Below are positions 1 through 5,754 of a stretch of DNA of 6,369 nt, one piece after another. Origin of the DNA: Corallincola sp. GTDB taxonomy: Bacteria > Pseudomonadota > Gammaproteobacteria > Enterobacterales > Neiellaceae. The position numbers and the translations under genes were made by a program. The notes under the pieces are model-generated. The model worked only from the letters and a program-made list of their open reading frames with translations, was not told the origin of the DNA and did not search any database. The DNA lies in the NCBI GenBank assembly GCA_017998495.1, contig JAGOCY010000088.1, positions 1 to 6,369 of the forward strand, in the 5' to 3' direction. The first letter of the stretch is position 1. The number at the start of each line of letters is the position of its first letter.

Positions 1-510
1 CTGGATCGCAGCGAGCGCGAGCCCTGCTCAGTGAATCTGGCGCCTGAGACCCTGCTCAACGAACCCTTTATGGATTGGCTGACGGCTCGCCTGAGCGATA
101 CCCCGGCGCTGGCCGAACGGCTGATTGTCGAGGTGGCCGAATATCATCTGGCTCATCAACTCAACCGCCTCAGCGCGCCGCTGGCCCGCCTCAAAGAGTT
201 GGGGGTGCGGCTGCTGGTGGATCGCGTTGGCCAGACGGTGGTGGGCAGCCAGTACATCGGCAAGCTGCAGGTTGATTTCCTCAAGCTGCACCCGAGCATT
301 GTCCGCAATATCCATCACCGCCCGGAAAATCAGCTGTTTGTGCGCTCGCTGCAGGGCAGTGTCAGCGCTCATGCGGTGCAGATCTTTGCCCTGGGGGTGG
401 AGAGTGATGCCGAGTGGCGGATGCTGCGCAACCTTGGCGTTCACGGCGGCCAGGGCCACTTTTTCAGCGAGCGGCTGGAGAAGCTGGCCGAGTGCGCCCA
501 CGGCGGTTGA
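1..510 (+). CDS. mshH: MshH, C-terminal part of a CsrD-like degenerate EAL-domain protein (5' partial)
   Basis: Frame 1 is open from the first base to TGA 508-510, giving the last 169 residues of a longer protein; the start lies upstream. The GTG at 31 is internal, because the frame stays open before it. The residues follow an EAL domain but its key motifs are eroded. The DDFG loop reads VDRVG (217-231), so its second Asp is Arg. The KID motif reads KLH (283-291), so its Asp is His. The EGVE motif reads LGVE (391-402). The typical C-terminal QG-x-FF remains as QGHFF. Loss of metal-binding residues means c-di-GMP hydrolysis is unlikely. E. coli CsrD is a non-catalytic GGDEF/EAL protein that promotes RNase E-dependent decay of CsrB/CsrC RNAs, and MshH is its homologue next to msh loci. 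The assignment rests on the degenerate EAL domain plus position before mshI. Whether a GGDEF or HAMP part exists cannot be seen here. Confidence 0.88.
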   Translation: MDRSEREPCSVNLAPETLLNEPFMDWLTARLSDTPALAERLIVEVAEYHLAHQLNRLSAPLARLKELGVRLLVDRVGQTVVGSQYIGKLQVDFLKLHPSIVRNIHHRPENQLFVRSLQGSVSAHAVQIFALGVESDAEWRMLRNLGVHGGQGHFFSERLEKLAECAHGG

Positions 511-533
511 ACGACCGTCAGCGGATTTCCTGT

Positions 534-563
534 GAGGCAGCCTGCGAATTCGGCGGCTGCCTC
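534..563 (+). terminator. Inverted repeat after mshH, possible weak terminator
   Basis: GAGGCAGCC (534-542) and GGCTGCCTC (555-563) are perfect 9-bp complements around a 12-nt loop. The hairpin lies 24 nt after the mshH stop and before the putative mshI promoter, a sensible place to end mshH transcription. The sequence after it (GGGCGTTCGGTT) has only scattered T residues, so it is not a textbook intrinsic terminator. It could instead be a 3'-end stabilising hairpin, or a regulator site since the arms are symmetric. The structure is seen directly; the function is inferred. Confidence 0.4.
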
Positions 564-573
564 GGGCGTTCGG

Positions 574-601
574 TTGCATGTCCCTGACGTTAACGGATAA
601 T
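574..601 (+). promoter_or_regulatory. Candidate sigma70-type promoter for the mshI operon
   Basis: GATAAT at 596-601 matches the TATAAT -10 consensus at five of six positions. TTGCAT at 574-579 is a weak -35 (TTG conserved) with a 16-nt spacer. Transcription would start near 607-609, leaving a leader of about 50 nt before the mshI ATG. This is the only non-coding gap in the window, so a promoter for the long downstream operon is expected here. The call rests on motif match and position only. Confidence 0.4.
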
Positions 602-625
602 GCCTTGCAATCCGGGGCGTTAGCA

Positions 626-650
626 GCTGCCAAAAGGCGGCGGTCGGGGA
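626..650 (+). promoter_or_regulatory. mshI leader hairpin and ribosome-binding site
   Basis: GCTGCC (626-631) and GGCGGC (636-641) can form a six-pair stem, with one G-U pair, closed by an AAAA loop. Four bases later GGGGA (646-650) provides a Shine-Dalgarno sequence 9 nt before the mshI ATG at 660. The hairpin next to the RBS could affect ribosome access. The GGA inside the RBS is the minimal core of a CsrA site, but one GGA in GC-rich DNA is weak evidence. The RBS is more certain than any regulatory role of the hairpin. Confidence 0.4.
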
Positions 651-659
651 TCTCTGGCG

Positions 660-1577
660 ATGCGGTTCAAACTGTGGCGACGACGGCAACCCCAGGCGGT
701 GCTCGGAATCTATCTGGGCAACGCCGAGGTGGCGATCATCCGTCAGCTGCCGGGGCAGGCCGCCGAGCTGATCAGCCGGCCACGCAAAGGCGCCTTGCCG
801 GCGTTGCTGGCCGAACTGGCTGATGACCAATGGCGTAATGCCCGCTGCCAGCTGGTGCTGGCCAGCGGCAGCTATGAGCTGATCGCCATCGACAAACCCC
901 CTGTCACCGATGATGAACTGGCCGGCGCTCTGCCTTGGGCGGTGCGCGAGCTGACTCGCCGTCCCACCGCCCGTCTGGTCACCGACTACCTGCAGCTGGC
1001 CAGCCAGCCGGCCGGTGTCGATAAAATTCATGTGGTCTGCTCTGACCTGGATCTGCTGCAGCCACTGGTGGCGGCGATTCATGCTGCCGGTGCCGAGCTG
1101 GTGGGCATCTCCATTGAGGAGCTGGCGGTGGTGCGGTTGCTGAGCGATACCGCTGCCACTGCGCTGCTGTTTCAGGTCGCTGGCGATGAGCTGCTGCTGG
1201 TGATCGCCCGTGATGGTCAGCTGCATGTCACTCGCCGGTTGCGCGGCTACCAACAGCTGGCCCAGCAGAGTCTCGACAGCCATGGCCCGGAACTGGTGGA
1301 TGGGCTGGCAGTAGAGCTGCAGCGGTCGATGGATTACTTCGAACTGCAGCTGCGTCAGCCGCCAGTCAAGCAGGTGGTGTTGGCGCTGCCGGTGGACGAA
1401 CCGGCGTTGCTGGCCGAGATGCTCGGGCGCAACCTGACGGTGCCGGTACAGCTGCTGGATGACCGCCTGCCAGCCCCTATTCGCGGCGGCGGCAAAGCTG
1501 CCCAAGCGCCGTTGCTCAGCAGCAACGGCCAGCGCTTGGCCGTGGCCGCCATGCGGCTGCTGGAGCTGCCGGCATGA
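660..1577 (+). CDS. mshI: MshI, PilM-like actin-fold protein of the MSHA pilus assembly platform
   Basis: This 305-residue soluble protein has no signal peptide or membrane segment. It resembles the PilM/GspL cytoplasmic actin-like fold. The N-terminal GIYLGNAEVAII (residues 16-27) sits where the phosphate-1 strand-loop of the fold belongs. A second similar strand pair occurs in the middle (TALLFQVAGDELLLVIARDG), and VKQVVLALPVDEPALLAEML near the C-terminus fits the last fold element. The Asp usual in the first loop of PilM (GIDIG) is Tyr18 here, so nucleotide binding is doubtful. In related type IV pili PilM binds the N-terminal tail of PilN on the cytoplasmic face, and the next gene encodes that partner. 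ATG 660 is supported by the GGGGA RBS; an in-frame TAG at 621-623 leaves no earlier ATG, GTG or TTG. The stop overlaps the next start as ATGA (1574-1577), implying translational coupling. Confidence 0.88.
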   Translation: MRFKLWRRRQPQAVLGIYLGNAEVAIIRQLPGQAAELISRPRKGALPALLAELADDQWRNARCQLVLASGSYELIAIDKPPVTDDELAGALPWAVRELTRRPTARLVTDYLQLASQPAGVDKIHVVCSDLDLLQPLVAAIHAAGAELVGISIEELAVVRLLSDTAATALLFQVAGDELLLVIARDGQLHVTRRLRGYQQLAQQSLDSHGPELVDGLAVELQRSMDYFELQLRQPPVKQVVLALPVDEPALLAEMLGRNLTVPVQLLDDRLPAPIRGGGKAAQAPLLSSNGQRLAVAAMRLLELPA

Positions 1578-2155
1578 AACAGCAGATCAACCTCTACGTC
1601 GAACAGCTGCAGCCCAAGCGCGATCCGCTGCCACTGGCGCGCGCGCTGCGCTGGTGCGGGGCCGCGTTGCTGCTGCTGGCCCTGGCGGTGGCCCTGTGCC
1701 AATGGCTGGCGGCCGGCAGCGCCCGTCAGTTGCGTGCGGTGCAGCAGCAGCATCAAACGCTGCTGGGCGAGCTGGCGACGCTGACTGCCGAACTGCAGGC
1801 CCGGCGGCCACCACCGGCGCTGGAGCAGCGCATAGCGCAGCTGCAGCGCGATATTCAGGGCCGCCAGCAGCTACTGGCGGTGCTCAGCCACAGCGAACCG
1901 CTGCGTCAGGCGCCGTTTTTGCCGCTGCTGGATACCCTCTCCCGCCATGCCAATGGCCAGCTGTGGCTGCAGCAGATCCGCCTCGGCCAGCATCAGCTGC
2001 TGTTGGCCGGTCAGACCCTGAGTGAGCAGGCGGTGCCGGCCTGGCTGCGCCAACTCAGTGGCGACCCGGCGCTTGCGCAATTCAAGATCGATCGCCTGCA
2101 GGTCGATGCCACTGCCGAGGGGCGTTTCAGTTTCACGGTGGAGGGGCAACCATGA
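1574..2155 (+). CDS. mshI2: PilN-like MSHA biogenesis protein (MshI2)
   Basis: The 193-residue product begins MKQQINLYVEQLQPKRDP. The short INL segment followed by a basic stretch is the PilN-type tail that docks on PilM. A single transmembrane helix follows at about residues 28-47, then a Gln/Leu/Ala-rich predicted coiled coil at about 50-112. The C-terminal part (about 115-193) is the likely periplasmic PilN domain, ending in FKIDRLQVDATAEGRFSFTVEG. The expected topology is a cytoplasmic tail with a periplasmic coiled coil that pairs with the next protein, MshJ. GGAG at 1562-1565 lies 8 nt before the ATG. The gene overlaps both neighbours by ATGA. Naming differs between genomes: this gene may appear as mshI2, as mshI with the preceding gene as mshI1, or only as a PilN-domain protein. 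The PilN-like role is surer than the symbol. Confidence 0.78.
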   Translation: MKQQINLYVEQLQPKRDPLPLARALRWCGAALLLLALAVALCQWLAAGSARQLRAVQQQHQTLLGELATLTAELQARRPPPALEQRIAQLQRDIQGRQQLLAVLSHSEPLRQAPFLPLLDTLSRHANGQLWLQQIRLGQHQLLLAGQTLSEQAVPAWLRQLSGDPALAQFKIDRLQVDATAEGRFSFTVEGQP

Positions 2156-2862
2156 GCAGTTACTGGCAGCAGGCCGCTGACTGGTTCTCGGCCCTCAAGC
2201 TGCGCGAGCGTTACCTGATCACGGCCGCGCTGCTGGTGGCCCTGCTGATGGGGGGCTTCAGCCTGGTGGTGGAGCCGGCCTTCAAACAGCGCCAAACGGC
2301 ATTGGCGGCGACCGCTGAGGCGAGCAAACAGCTGACTCAATTGCAGCAGCAGGTAGCCGAGGTGCGCCAGCGGCTGGCCGACGACCCCACGGCGCGGCTG
2401 CAACAGCAGCAACAGGCGCTGCAGGCCGAGCGCGATGAACTCGATATGTTGCTGGCCCGCGCCACTGTCGATCTGATCGAGCCGGAGCGGATGGCGGCTG
2501 CGCTGCAGGTGGCGCTGGCCCATGACAGCGGCGCCGATATGGTCAGCCTGACCACCCTGGCGCCTGAGCCTCTGACCATGGCTGCCGTGGCCGGGGCGAT
2601 GCAGCAGCCCGTGGCGGTTGAGGCGACATCAGCGGCCGCCACCAGCCAGCCGCAACCTACGCTTTATCGCCACCCGCTGCAGCTGGTGGTGCGCGCCAGT
2701 TATGGGCAGATGCGAACCCTGCTGGCCAATCTGGAAGGGCAACCCTGGCGCTTTTACTGGCGCAGCCTCGACTATCGGGTGGAGCAGTTCCCCCACGGCA
2801 CGCTGACCCTGGAGCTCTTTACCCTGAGCACCAGCAGCGACTGGCTGAAAGGAGGTGGCTGA
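2152..2862 (+). CDS. mshJ: MshJ, PilO/GspM-like inner-membrane alignment protein
   Basis: The 236-residue product has a short cytoplasmic N-terminus with the LKLRER motif (residues 15-20) typical of GspM/PilO-like proteins. One transmembrane helix follows at about 22-40, then a Gln- and Ala-rich coiled coil at about 45-105. Residues 141-170 are a low-complexity Ala/Gln/Thr/Pro segment that looks like a flexible linker. The C-terminal 65 residues (LYRHPLQLVVRASYGQMRTLLANLEGQPWRFYW...) fit the small ferredoxin-like PilO/GspM domain. Such proteins pair with PilN in the periplasm to connect the motor platform to the secretin. GAGG at 2141-2144 is a suitable RBS, and ATGA at 2152-2155 couples it to mshI2. 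Its position between the PilN-like gene and mshK supports the name. Confidence 0.85.
   Translation: MSSYWQQAADWFSALKLRERYLITAALLVALLMGGFSLVVEPAFKQRQTALAATAEASKQLTQLQQQVAEVRQRLADDPTARLQQQQQALQAERDELDMLLARATVDLIEPERMAAALQVALAHDSGADMVSLTTLAPEPLTMAAVAGAMQQPVAVEATSAAATSQPQPTLYRHPLQLVVRASYGQMRTLLANLEGQPWRFYWRSLDYRVEQFPHGTLTLELFTLSTSSDWLKGGG
2849..2855 (+). promoter_or_regulatory. Strong Shine-Dalgarno sequence for mshK
   Basis: AAGGAGG, 6 nt before the mshK ATG at 2862, is a near-perfect anti-16S match. It is the strongest RBS in the window, and it lies inside the last codons of mshJ (encoding KGGG). The small mshK may therefore be translated more efficiently than its neighbours, consistent with it being a stoichiometric structural part. 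Confidence 0.75.
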
Positions 2863-3179
2863 TGCGCCTGCTGCTGATGCTGTTGCTGCTATCGCCAGCG
2901 CTGTTGGCCACTGAGCTGCGTGATCCGACCGCGCCGCCGCCGGCGCTGGCCAGCGCCACCGCCCAGCCGGTGGCCGCCAGTGGCTTGCGCCTGCAGCAGG
3001 TGATCACGACCAGCCCGGCGCGAGCGGCCATTAATGGCCGCTGGCTGCGCCCGGGCGATGCGATTGATGGCTGGACGCTACGTGTAATCGAGCGACGCTC
3101 GGTGGTCCTTGAGGGGCCAGCCGGGGAGCAACGCCTAACCCTGTTTGACGGTGGCCAGTCGGCCACTCGCGGAGAGTGA
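2862..3179 (+). CDS. mshK: MshK, small exported PilP/GspC-like protein
   Basis: The 105-residue product starts with a short hydrophobic signal (MRLLLMLLLLSPALLA) with a likely cleavage point after Ala16. The mature start ELRDPTAPP is a hallmark of MshK and recalls the DP-rich start of PilP-type proteins. Residues 45-100 (RLQQVITTSPARAAINGRWL, then a PGD turn, a short strand and a final LTLF) form a compact beta domain like the homology region of PilP/GspC. That domain docks inner-membrane components to secretin N-domains. The gene overlaps mshJ by one base (TGATG) and ends 3 nt before mshL, which encodes the secretin it probably contacts. The coding sequence carries a perfect 20-bp palindrome at 3023-3042. 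Recognition is by context and motif; the family is short and weakly conserved. Confidence 0.82.
   Translation: MRLLLMLLLLSPALLATELRDPTAPPPALASATAQPVAASGLRLQQVITTSPARAAINGRWLRPGDAIDGWTLRVIERRSVVLEGPAGEQRLTLFDGGQSATRGE
3023..3042. repeat. Perfect 20-bp palindrome inside mshK
   Basis: The left half AGCGGCCATT is followed immediately by its exact reverse complement AATGGCCGCT, centred on ATTAAT. It encodes the end of ARAAINGRW in mshK. As RNA it could fold into an 8-bp stem with a UUAA loop. It might be a protein-binding site or a chance result of Ala/Gly/Arg codons around the conserved ING segment. Confidence 0.9.
3151..3166 (+). other. Short hairpin just upstream of the mshL ribosome-binding site
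   Basis: GTGGCC (3151-3156) and GGCCAC (3161-3166) are perfect complements around the 4-nt loop AGTC. The stem ends 4 nt before GGAGAG (3171-3176), the RBS of mshL. It lies in the last codons of mshK (encoding GGQSATR). A stable stem here could affect initiation at mshL or mRNA decay. Only the structure is seen. Confidence 0.5.
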
Positions 3180-3182
3180 TCC

Positions 3183-4859
3183 ATGATGTCAGCGCCTCCC
3201 CTGTTGCGTCCGCTGCTGCTGGCGACCCTGGTCAGCCTGTTTGTTAGCGGCTGTCAGCACACCCCTAAACCGCCTGTGGAGGCCAAACAGACGCTGGATC
3301 AGGCCATTGCCAACCAGCAGGCGGCGGCGACCACGCCCATGCCGCCAGCTGCCGTGCTCGACGAGCTGCTGCCGGCCAGCAGCACCCCGGCTAGTCTGGC
3401 TGGCAGCCTGCAGGGTGAGCGCCGCTTGGATATCAGCGCCGAAGGGGTTGATGCCCCGGTATTCTTTGCCGGCCTGGTGGACGGCAGCCGCTATTCGCTG
3501 GTGGTCCATCCGGAGGTCACTGGCACCATTACCCTGCAGCTGTCTGGGGTGACTCTCGGCGAAACCCTGGACTTGGTGTCGCGCCTTTATGGTTATGAGA
3601 TCAAGCGTCAGGGCAACATCATCAGCGTCCTGCCAGCGACCCTCCGCACTGAGACATTCGCGATTAATTATCTGTTTCTGAAGCGCTTCGGTGACAGCCG
3701 TACCACCATCACCTCGACCCGGCTGACCGACAGCAGCGGCAACAGCAATGATGATGGTGGTTTTAACGACAGCCGCAGCGACGGCGGCGACAGTGCCAAC
3801 GGTGGCCGTAGCGGCAGCTCGGCCAGCGATGTTGGCGGCACCCGCATCCATACCCAGTCAACCAGCGACTATTGGCCGGAGCTGCAGGCGCTGCTCACCA
3901 GCATGGTGGGCGATGGCGATGGTCGACGGGTGATTGTCAGCCCGCAGTCGGGGCTGGTGACAGTGCGTGCCCTGCCCGCTGAGCTGCGCCAGGTGCGCGA
4001 ATATCTGCAGCAGGCCGAGGGCCATCTGCGTCGTCAGGTACTGCTCGAAGCCAAGATTGTGGAAGTGACCCTGAGCGATGGCTTCCAGCAGGGGATCAAC
4101 TGGAATGTGCTGGGCAGCCCCGGTGATGGCAGTGTCGGTTTTACCACCAGCCCCGGTACTGTCGGTAACACCATCACCAACGCCATTGGCGGGGTGACCG
4201 GCATCACCCTCAGCTCCGGCGATTTCAATGCGGTGGTGTCGCTGCTGGAGACCCAAGGCAACACCAATGTGCTGTCCAGCCCGCGCATCACCGCCACCAA
4301 TAACCAGAAGGCGGTGATCAAGGTGGGTGATGACGAGTACTTTGTCACCGATATCTCCACCACCACCACAGTGTCTGGCACCACCCCGATCACCAACCCC
4401 AGCGTTGAACTGACCCCGTTCTTCTCCGGCATCGCCCTGGATGTGACGCCGCAGATCGATGAGGCCGGCAATGTGCTGTTGCATGTTCATCCGTCGATCA
4501 CCGACGTGCAGGAACAGAAAAAGGTGATCACCCTGGGCAGTGAATCGCTGGAGTTACCGCTGGCGCGCAGCAACATCCGCGAGACCGACACCATCATCCG
4601 CGCCCGCAGTGGCGATGTGGTGGTGATCGGTGGGCTGATGAAGACCATCCGCGTTGAGGACCAATCGAAAGTACCGCTGCTGGGCGACGTGCCGTGGATG
4701 GGCGAGCTGTTCACCAACCGCAGCAACCGCGAGGTCAAGACCGAGCTGGTGATCATGCTCAAGCCGACCCTGATCGGCAGCGACACCTGGGAGCAGGAGC
4801 TGCAGCGCTCACGCGCCACCCTGGAGCAGTGGTTCCCGGATCAGGGCAGCAAGCGCTGA
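3183..4859 (+). CDS. mshL: MshL, outer-membrane secretin lipoprotein of the MSHA pilus
   Basis: The 558-residue product is a secretin, the gated outer-membrane ring through which the pilus passes. A lipoprotein signal ends in VSGC with Cys24 followed by Gln, predicting outer-membrane sorting. An N-terminal secretin/TonB short domain spans about residues 82-151 (LDISAEGVDAPVFFAGL to IISVLP). A Ser/Gly/Asp/Asn-rich linker at about 183-220 interrupts the next N-domain, which resumes with TSDYWPELQALL and RRVIVSPQSGLVTVRA. The secretin core runs from LLEAKIVEV (287) through NVLSSPRITATNN (362 onward) and VVVIGGLMK (479-487) to VPLLGDVPWMGELF (497-510). All of these are canonical. ATG 3183 is preferred over the adjacent ATG 3186 because GGAG at 3171-3174 is 8 nt from it. 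The gene follows mshK by 3 nt and precedes mshM by 4 nt. Length is normal for MshL and no frame damage is seen. Confidence 0.96.
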   Translation: MMSAPPLLRPLLLATLVSLFVSGCQHTPKPPVEAKQTLDQAIANQQAAATTPMPPAAVLDELLPASSTPASLAGSLQGERRLDISAEGVDAPVFFAGLVDGSRYSLVVHPEVTGTITLQLSGVTLGETLDLVSRLYGYEIKRQGNIISVLPATLRTETFAINYLFLKRFGDSRTTITSTRLTDSSGNSNDDGGFNDSRSDGGDSANGGRSGSSASDVGGTRIHTQSTSDYWPELQALLTSMVGDGDGRRVIVSPQSGLVTVRALPAELRQVREYLQQAEGHLRRQVLLEAKIVEVTLSDGFQQGINWNVLGSPGDGSVGFTTSPGTVGNTITNAIGGVTGITLSSGDFNAVVSLLETQGNTNVLSSPRITATNNQKAVIKVGDDEYFVTDISTTTTVSGTTPITNPSVELTPFFSGIALDVTPQIDEAGNVLLHVHPSITDVQEQKKVITLGSESLELPLARSNIRETDTIIRARSGDVVVIGGLMKTIRVEDQSKVPLLGDVPWMGELFTNRSNREVKTELVIMLKPTLIGSDTWEQELQRSRATLEQWFPDQGSKR

Positions 4860-4863
4860 CGCC

Positions 4864-5754
4864 ATGTACCTCTACCACTTTGGCCTGCGTGAACTGCCGT
4901 TCATGCTGACGCCGAATACCGGCTTCTACTGCGCCCTGACCAGCCATCAGGAGGCGCTGGCCACCCTGATCACGGCGCTGAAGACCGGAGAGGGCTTCAT
5001 CAAGGTGGTGGGTGAGGTGGGCACCGGCAAGACCCTGCTCTGTCGCAAGTTGCTGCACGATCTGCCGGATCATTTCGTCACCGCTTGGCTGCCCAATCCT
5101 GATCTGGCGCCAGCAGCCCTGCGGCTGGCGGTGGCCAGCGAGCTGCGTGTCGATAACGCTGCCAGCCTGGGCGAGGAGGGGATCACTGCGGCTATTCAGC
5201 AGCGGTTGCTGGCCCTCCATCGTCAGGGCCACTCGGTAGTGTTGCTGGTGGATGAGGCCCAGGCGCTGAGTGATGCGGCGCTGGAGCTGCTGCGGCTGTT
5301 TACCAATCTGGAAACCGAGCAGCGCAAGCTGCTGCAGGTGGTGCTGTTTGGCCAGCCGGAGCTGGATCAGCGGCTGGCCAGCCCCCAATTGCGCCAGTTG
5401 CGTCAGCGCATCACCTTTAGCTACCGGCTGCGGGCGATGAACAGACGTGAAGTGGCCGCTTATGTTCACCACCGGCTGCAGGTGGCCGGTAGCCAGCCGC
5501 CCTGGCCATTGGCCAACCGCACCCTGCTGCTGTTGGCCCGCGCCAGTCGCGGCGTGCCACGGCTGGTTAATATTCTCTGCCATAAGGCGCTGCTGCTGGC
5601 CTTCGGCCGCGGCCTGGCCCAGGCCGGTTGGCGCGAGATGGCTGCCGCCATCTGGGATACCGAAGACACCCGCCCCTTTCTGCGCCGCCAGCTGTGGCTC
5701 TATGGCCTGCTGCTGGCCAGCTGTGGCGCTGCCGTCGGGAGCCAGTGGCTATGA
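4864..5754 (+). CDS. mshM: MshM, ExeA-type AAA ATPase with a C-terminal membrane segment
   Basis: The 296-residue product begins MYLYHFGLRELPFMLTPN, the classic start of the ExeA/GspA ATPase family. Walker A is GEVGTGKT (residues 50-57) and Walker B is VVLLVDEAQ (125-133) with both acidic residues present. A sensor-like FGQPEL lies at 162-167, and an arginine-bearing GVPRLVN motif at 230-236 matches the sensor-2 region. Catalysis therefore looks intact. The last 20 residues (277-296) are hydrophobic and could anchor the protein in the inner membrane. ExeA of type II secretion has a further periplasmic peptidoglycan-binding domain after its membrane helix; this protein stops there. ExeA helps secretin assembly through the cell wall, and the position right after mshL suggests a similar job. 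No clear Shine-Dalgarno precedes ATG 4864, so translation probably depends on coupling to mshL, 4 nt upstream. The stop overlaps the mshN start (ATGA, 5751-5754). Confidence 0.93.
   Translation: MYLYHFGLRELPFMLTPNTGFYCALTSHQEALATLITALKTGEGFIKVVGEVGTGKTLLCRKLLHDLPDHFVTAWLPNPDLAPAALRLAVASELRVDNAASLGEEGITAAIQQRLLALHRQGHSVVLLVDEAQALSDAALELLRLFTNLETEQRKLLQVVLFGQPELDQRLASPQLRQLRQRITFSYRLRAMNRREVAAYVHHRLQVAGSQPPWPLANRTLLLLARASRGVPRLVNILCHKALLLAFGRGLAQAGWREMAAAIWDTEDTRPFLRRQLWLYGLLLASCGAAVGSQWL

Noticed and set aside
578..823. Small + strand frame starting at ATG 578 before mshI
   Set aside because: It overlaps the mshI start in another frame, has no good RBS and begins inside the putative promoter. 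The product is Gly/Arg/Ala-rich and resembles a frame shadow.
441..1505. Long open frame of 354 codons on the - strand across mshI
   Set aside because: It is antisense to a clear MshI gene. The product is low-complexity and Gln/His-rich, as expected from reverse reading of CTG- and GCC-rich codons. No RBS or family match is seen.
1664..1750. CTG/CAG triplet runs in mshI2, also near 2400 in mshJ and 2868 in mshK
   Set aside because: They encode Leu-rich membrane helices and Gln-rich coiled coils and are short and interrupted. Codon preference explains them better than a microsatellite.
3189..3851. Open frame of 220 codons on the - strand opposite the mshL N-terminal region
   Set aside because: It runs through the mshL lipoprotein signal and linker. 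Its Ala/Val/Thr runs mirror the Ser/Gly/Asp linker codons, and there is no sign of an independent gene.
4759..5583. Open frame of 274 codons on the - strand over the mshL end and mshM
   Set aside because: It lies opposite MshM, whose Walker motifs are intact. The antisense product is Gln-rich with no recognisable domain.
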